From the NCBI RefSeq assembly GCF_900963305.1, contig NC_042532.1:21513757-21577756 (forward strand): a DNA stretch of 64,000 bases, in the 5' to 3' direction. Source of the DNA: Echeneis naucrates. Taxonomy: Eukaryota; Chordata; Actinopteri; Carangiformes; Echeneidae. This document shows, piece after piece, positions 63,282-64,000 of the stretch. The notes under the pieces are model-generated. The model searched no databases. It had not been told where the DNA came from and saw nothing but the letters and a program-made list of their open reading frames with translations. Numbering within the stretch: position 1 is the stretch's first letter; every line of letters starts with the position of its first letter. Made by a program: the position numbers and the translations under genes.

Positions 63282-64000
63282 ATGATAAAGTTTGTGCTGA
63301 TGGTGAACCGGCAGGGCCAGACCAGACTGTCCCGGTATTATCAGCCAGTGGAGCTGAGCCGGAGAGCGGCGCTGGAGGCCGACGTGGTCCGCTGCTGTCT
63401 GAGCCGCAGGAAAGAGCAGGTACCTGAAGGCCACACGAGCTGCGGCTCCGCTGCGGCTCCGCTGCGGCTCCTCTCACTCCGTCCTCTCTGTCCGCAGTGC
63501 TCGTTCGTGGAGTACAGAGACTTTAAACTGGTCTATCGGCAGTACGCCGCTCTGTACATCGTGGTCGGAGTCACAGACGCTGAGGTGAGGTCCAGATGAG
63601 AAAAGATGAAACCCTCCCAGAACCTTTGGCAGTTTGTTGGTTAGTTTACGCCGTGTTGTTTCTGCTCTGGTCCGCAGAACGAGCTGTCCATCTACGAGCT
63701 GGTCCACAACTTTGTGGAGGTTCTGGATAAATACTTCAGCCGAGTGGTGAGTTCACGGTCCGTTGGTGAGCTGACTCACTCTGGGCATGATCAGTGTCAG
63801 CGTGTCCATGTGTGTACTGCCACCACAGACACACACAGACACACACAGATGTTTCTCTGCTGACCAGCTGTTTGTTTCTCCACAGAGTGAACTGGACGTA
63901 TCCTTTAAACATCCCGCTCAGCTGACAGTGGAAAAAGAGGACAAGTCAGACGTTTGTCGTCGTTGCCTTGACTTTTTGTTAACAGATCATGTTCAACCTG
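63282..64000 (+). CDS. ap4s1: AP-4 complex subunit sigma-1, 5' part (window ends inside exon 5)
   Basis: Small subunit of the AP-4 adaptor, which sorts cargo such as ATG9A at the trans-Golgi network; human loss causes SPG52. Exons: 63282-63419, 63498-63584, 63678-63746, 63886-63897 and 63986 onward, cut by the window end. The product starts [20 protein letters not shown] and continues [47 protein letters not shown] and IMFNL, colinear with the human protein. An additional ATG three bases upstream (63279) would add one Met; 63282 matches the human N-terminus. SELD is encoded by a 12-nt microexon. Introns 1-4 are 78, 93, 139 and 88 bp. Gene is divergent from strn3, as in human. Confidence 0.94.
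63438..63472 (+). repeat. 11-bp triplication in ap4s1 intron 1
   Basis: GCTGCGGCTCC repeated three times in tandem within an intron of only 78 bp. Confidence 0.85.

Overview
The window is vertebrate nuclear DNA, almost certainly from a ray-finned (teleost) fish and probably a percomorph. The evidence is a set of eight multi-exon genes with GT-AG introns that encode clear vertebrate orthologues, short fish-like introns, abundant CA/TG microsatellites and minisatellites, and scattered non-autonomous repeats. There are no bacterial operons, CRISPR arrays or rRNA genes, and I recognised no retroviral or other virus-like element.

Layout, left to right: eapp (+, 212-2285), sptssa (+, 3427-4329), egln3/PHD3 (+, 9544-14360, preceded by a 13-bp minisatellite), g2e3 (+, 17308-21585), scfd1/Sly1 (+, 23306-37940, 25 coding exons), coch/cochlin (+, 40990-47800, two introns filled by roughly 1-kb simple repeats), strn3 (-, 61928-52321) and the 5' part of ap4s1 (+, 63282 to the window end). 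strn3 and ap4s1 are divergent and appear to share a promoter around 61.93-62.8 kb; coch and strn3 converge. Exon boundaries were placed by hand from splice consensus, reading phase and remembered orthologue sequences. Every gene closes into an intact frame of near-human length: EAPP 308 aa, SPTSSA 68, EGLN3 241, G2E3 730, SCFD1 632, COCH 550 and STRN3 712.

The gene set corresponds to human 14q12-q13. Human G2E3-SCFD1-COCH-STRN3-AP4S1 and EGLN3-SPTSSA-EAPP form two separate blocks; here they abut with the second block inverted, so the egln3/g2e3 interval (about 14.4-15.5 kb) is a synteny junction. The genes are functionally unrelated: cell cycle and ubiquitin, sphingolipid synthesis, oxygen sensing, ER-Golgi and post-Golgi traffic, inner-ear matrix, and the STRIPAK scaffold. 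The grouping is chromosomal heritage, not a pathway cluster.

No wholly new system was found. The most interesting items are: a near-perfect 170-bp inverted repeat pair around three scfd1 exons that total 219 nt in one continuous frame (circular-RNA or exon-skipping candidate); a 12-nt microexon in ap4s1; a GC-AG intron in strn3; a HECT domain in g2e3 with Ser at the catalytic-Cys position; an overlapping short upstream frame at the coch start; a hammerhead-ribozyme-like motif in egln3 intron 1; a 13-bp/78-bp hierarchical minisatellite in the egln3 leader; and two dispersed repeat families that recur through the window.
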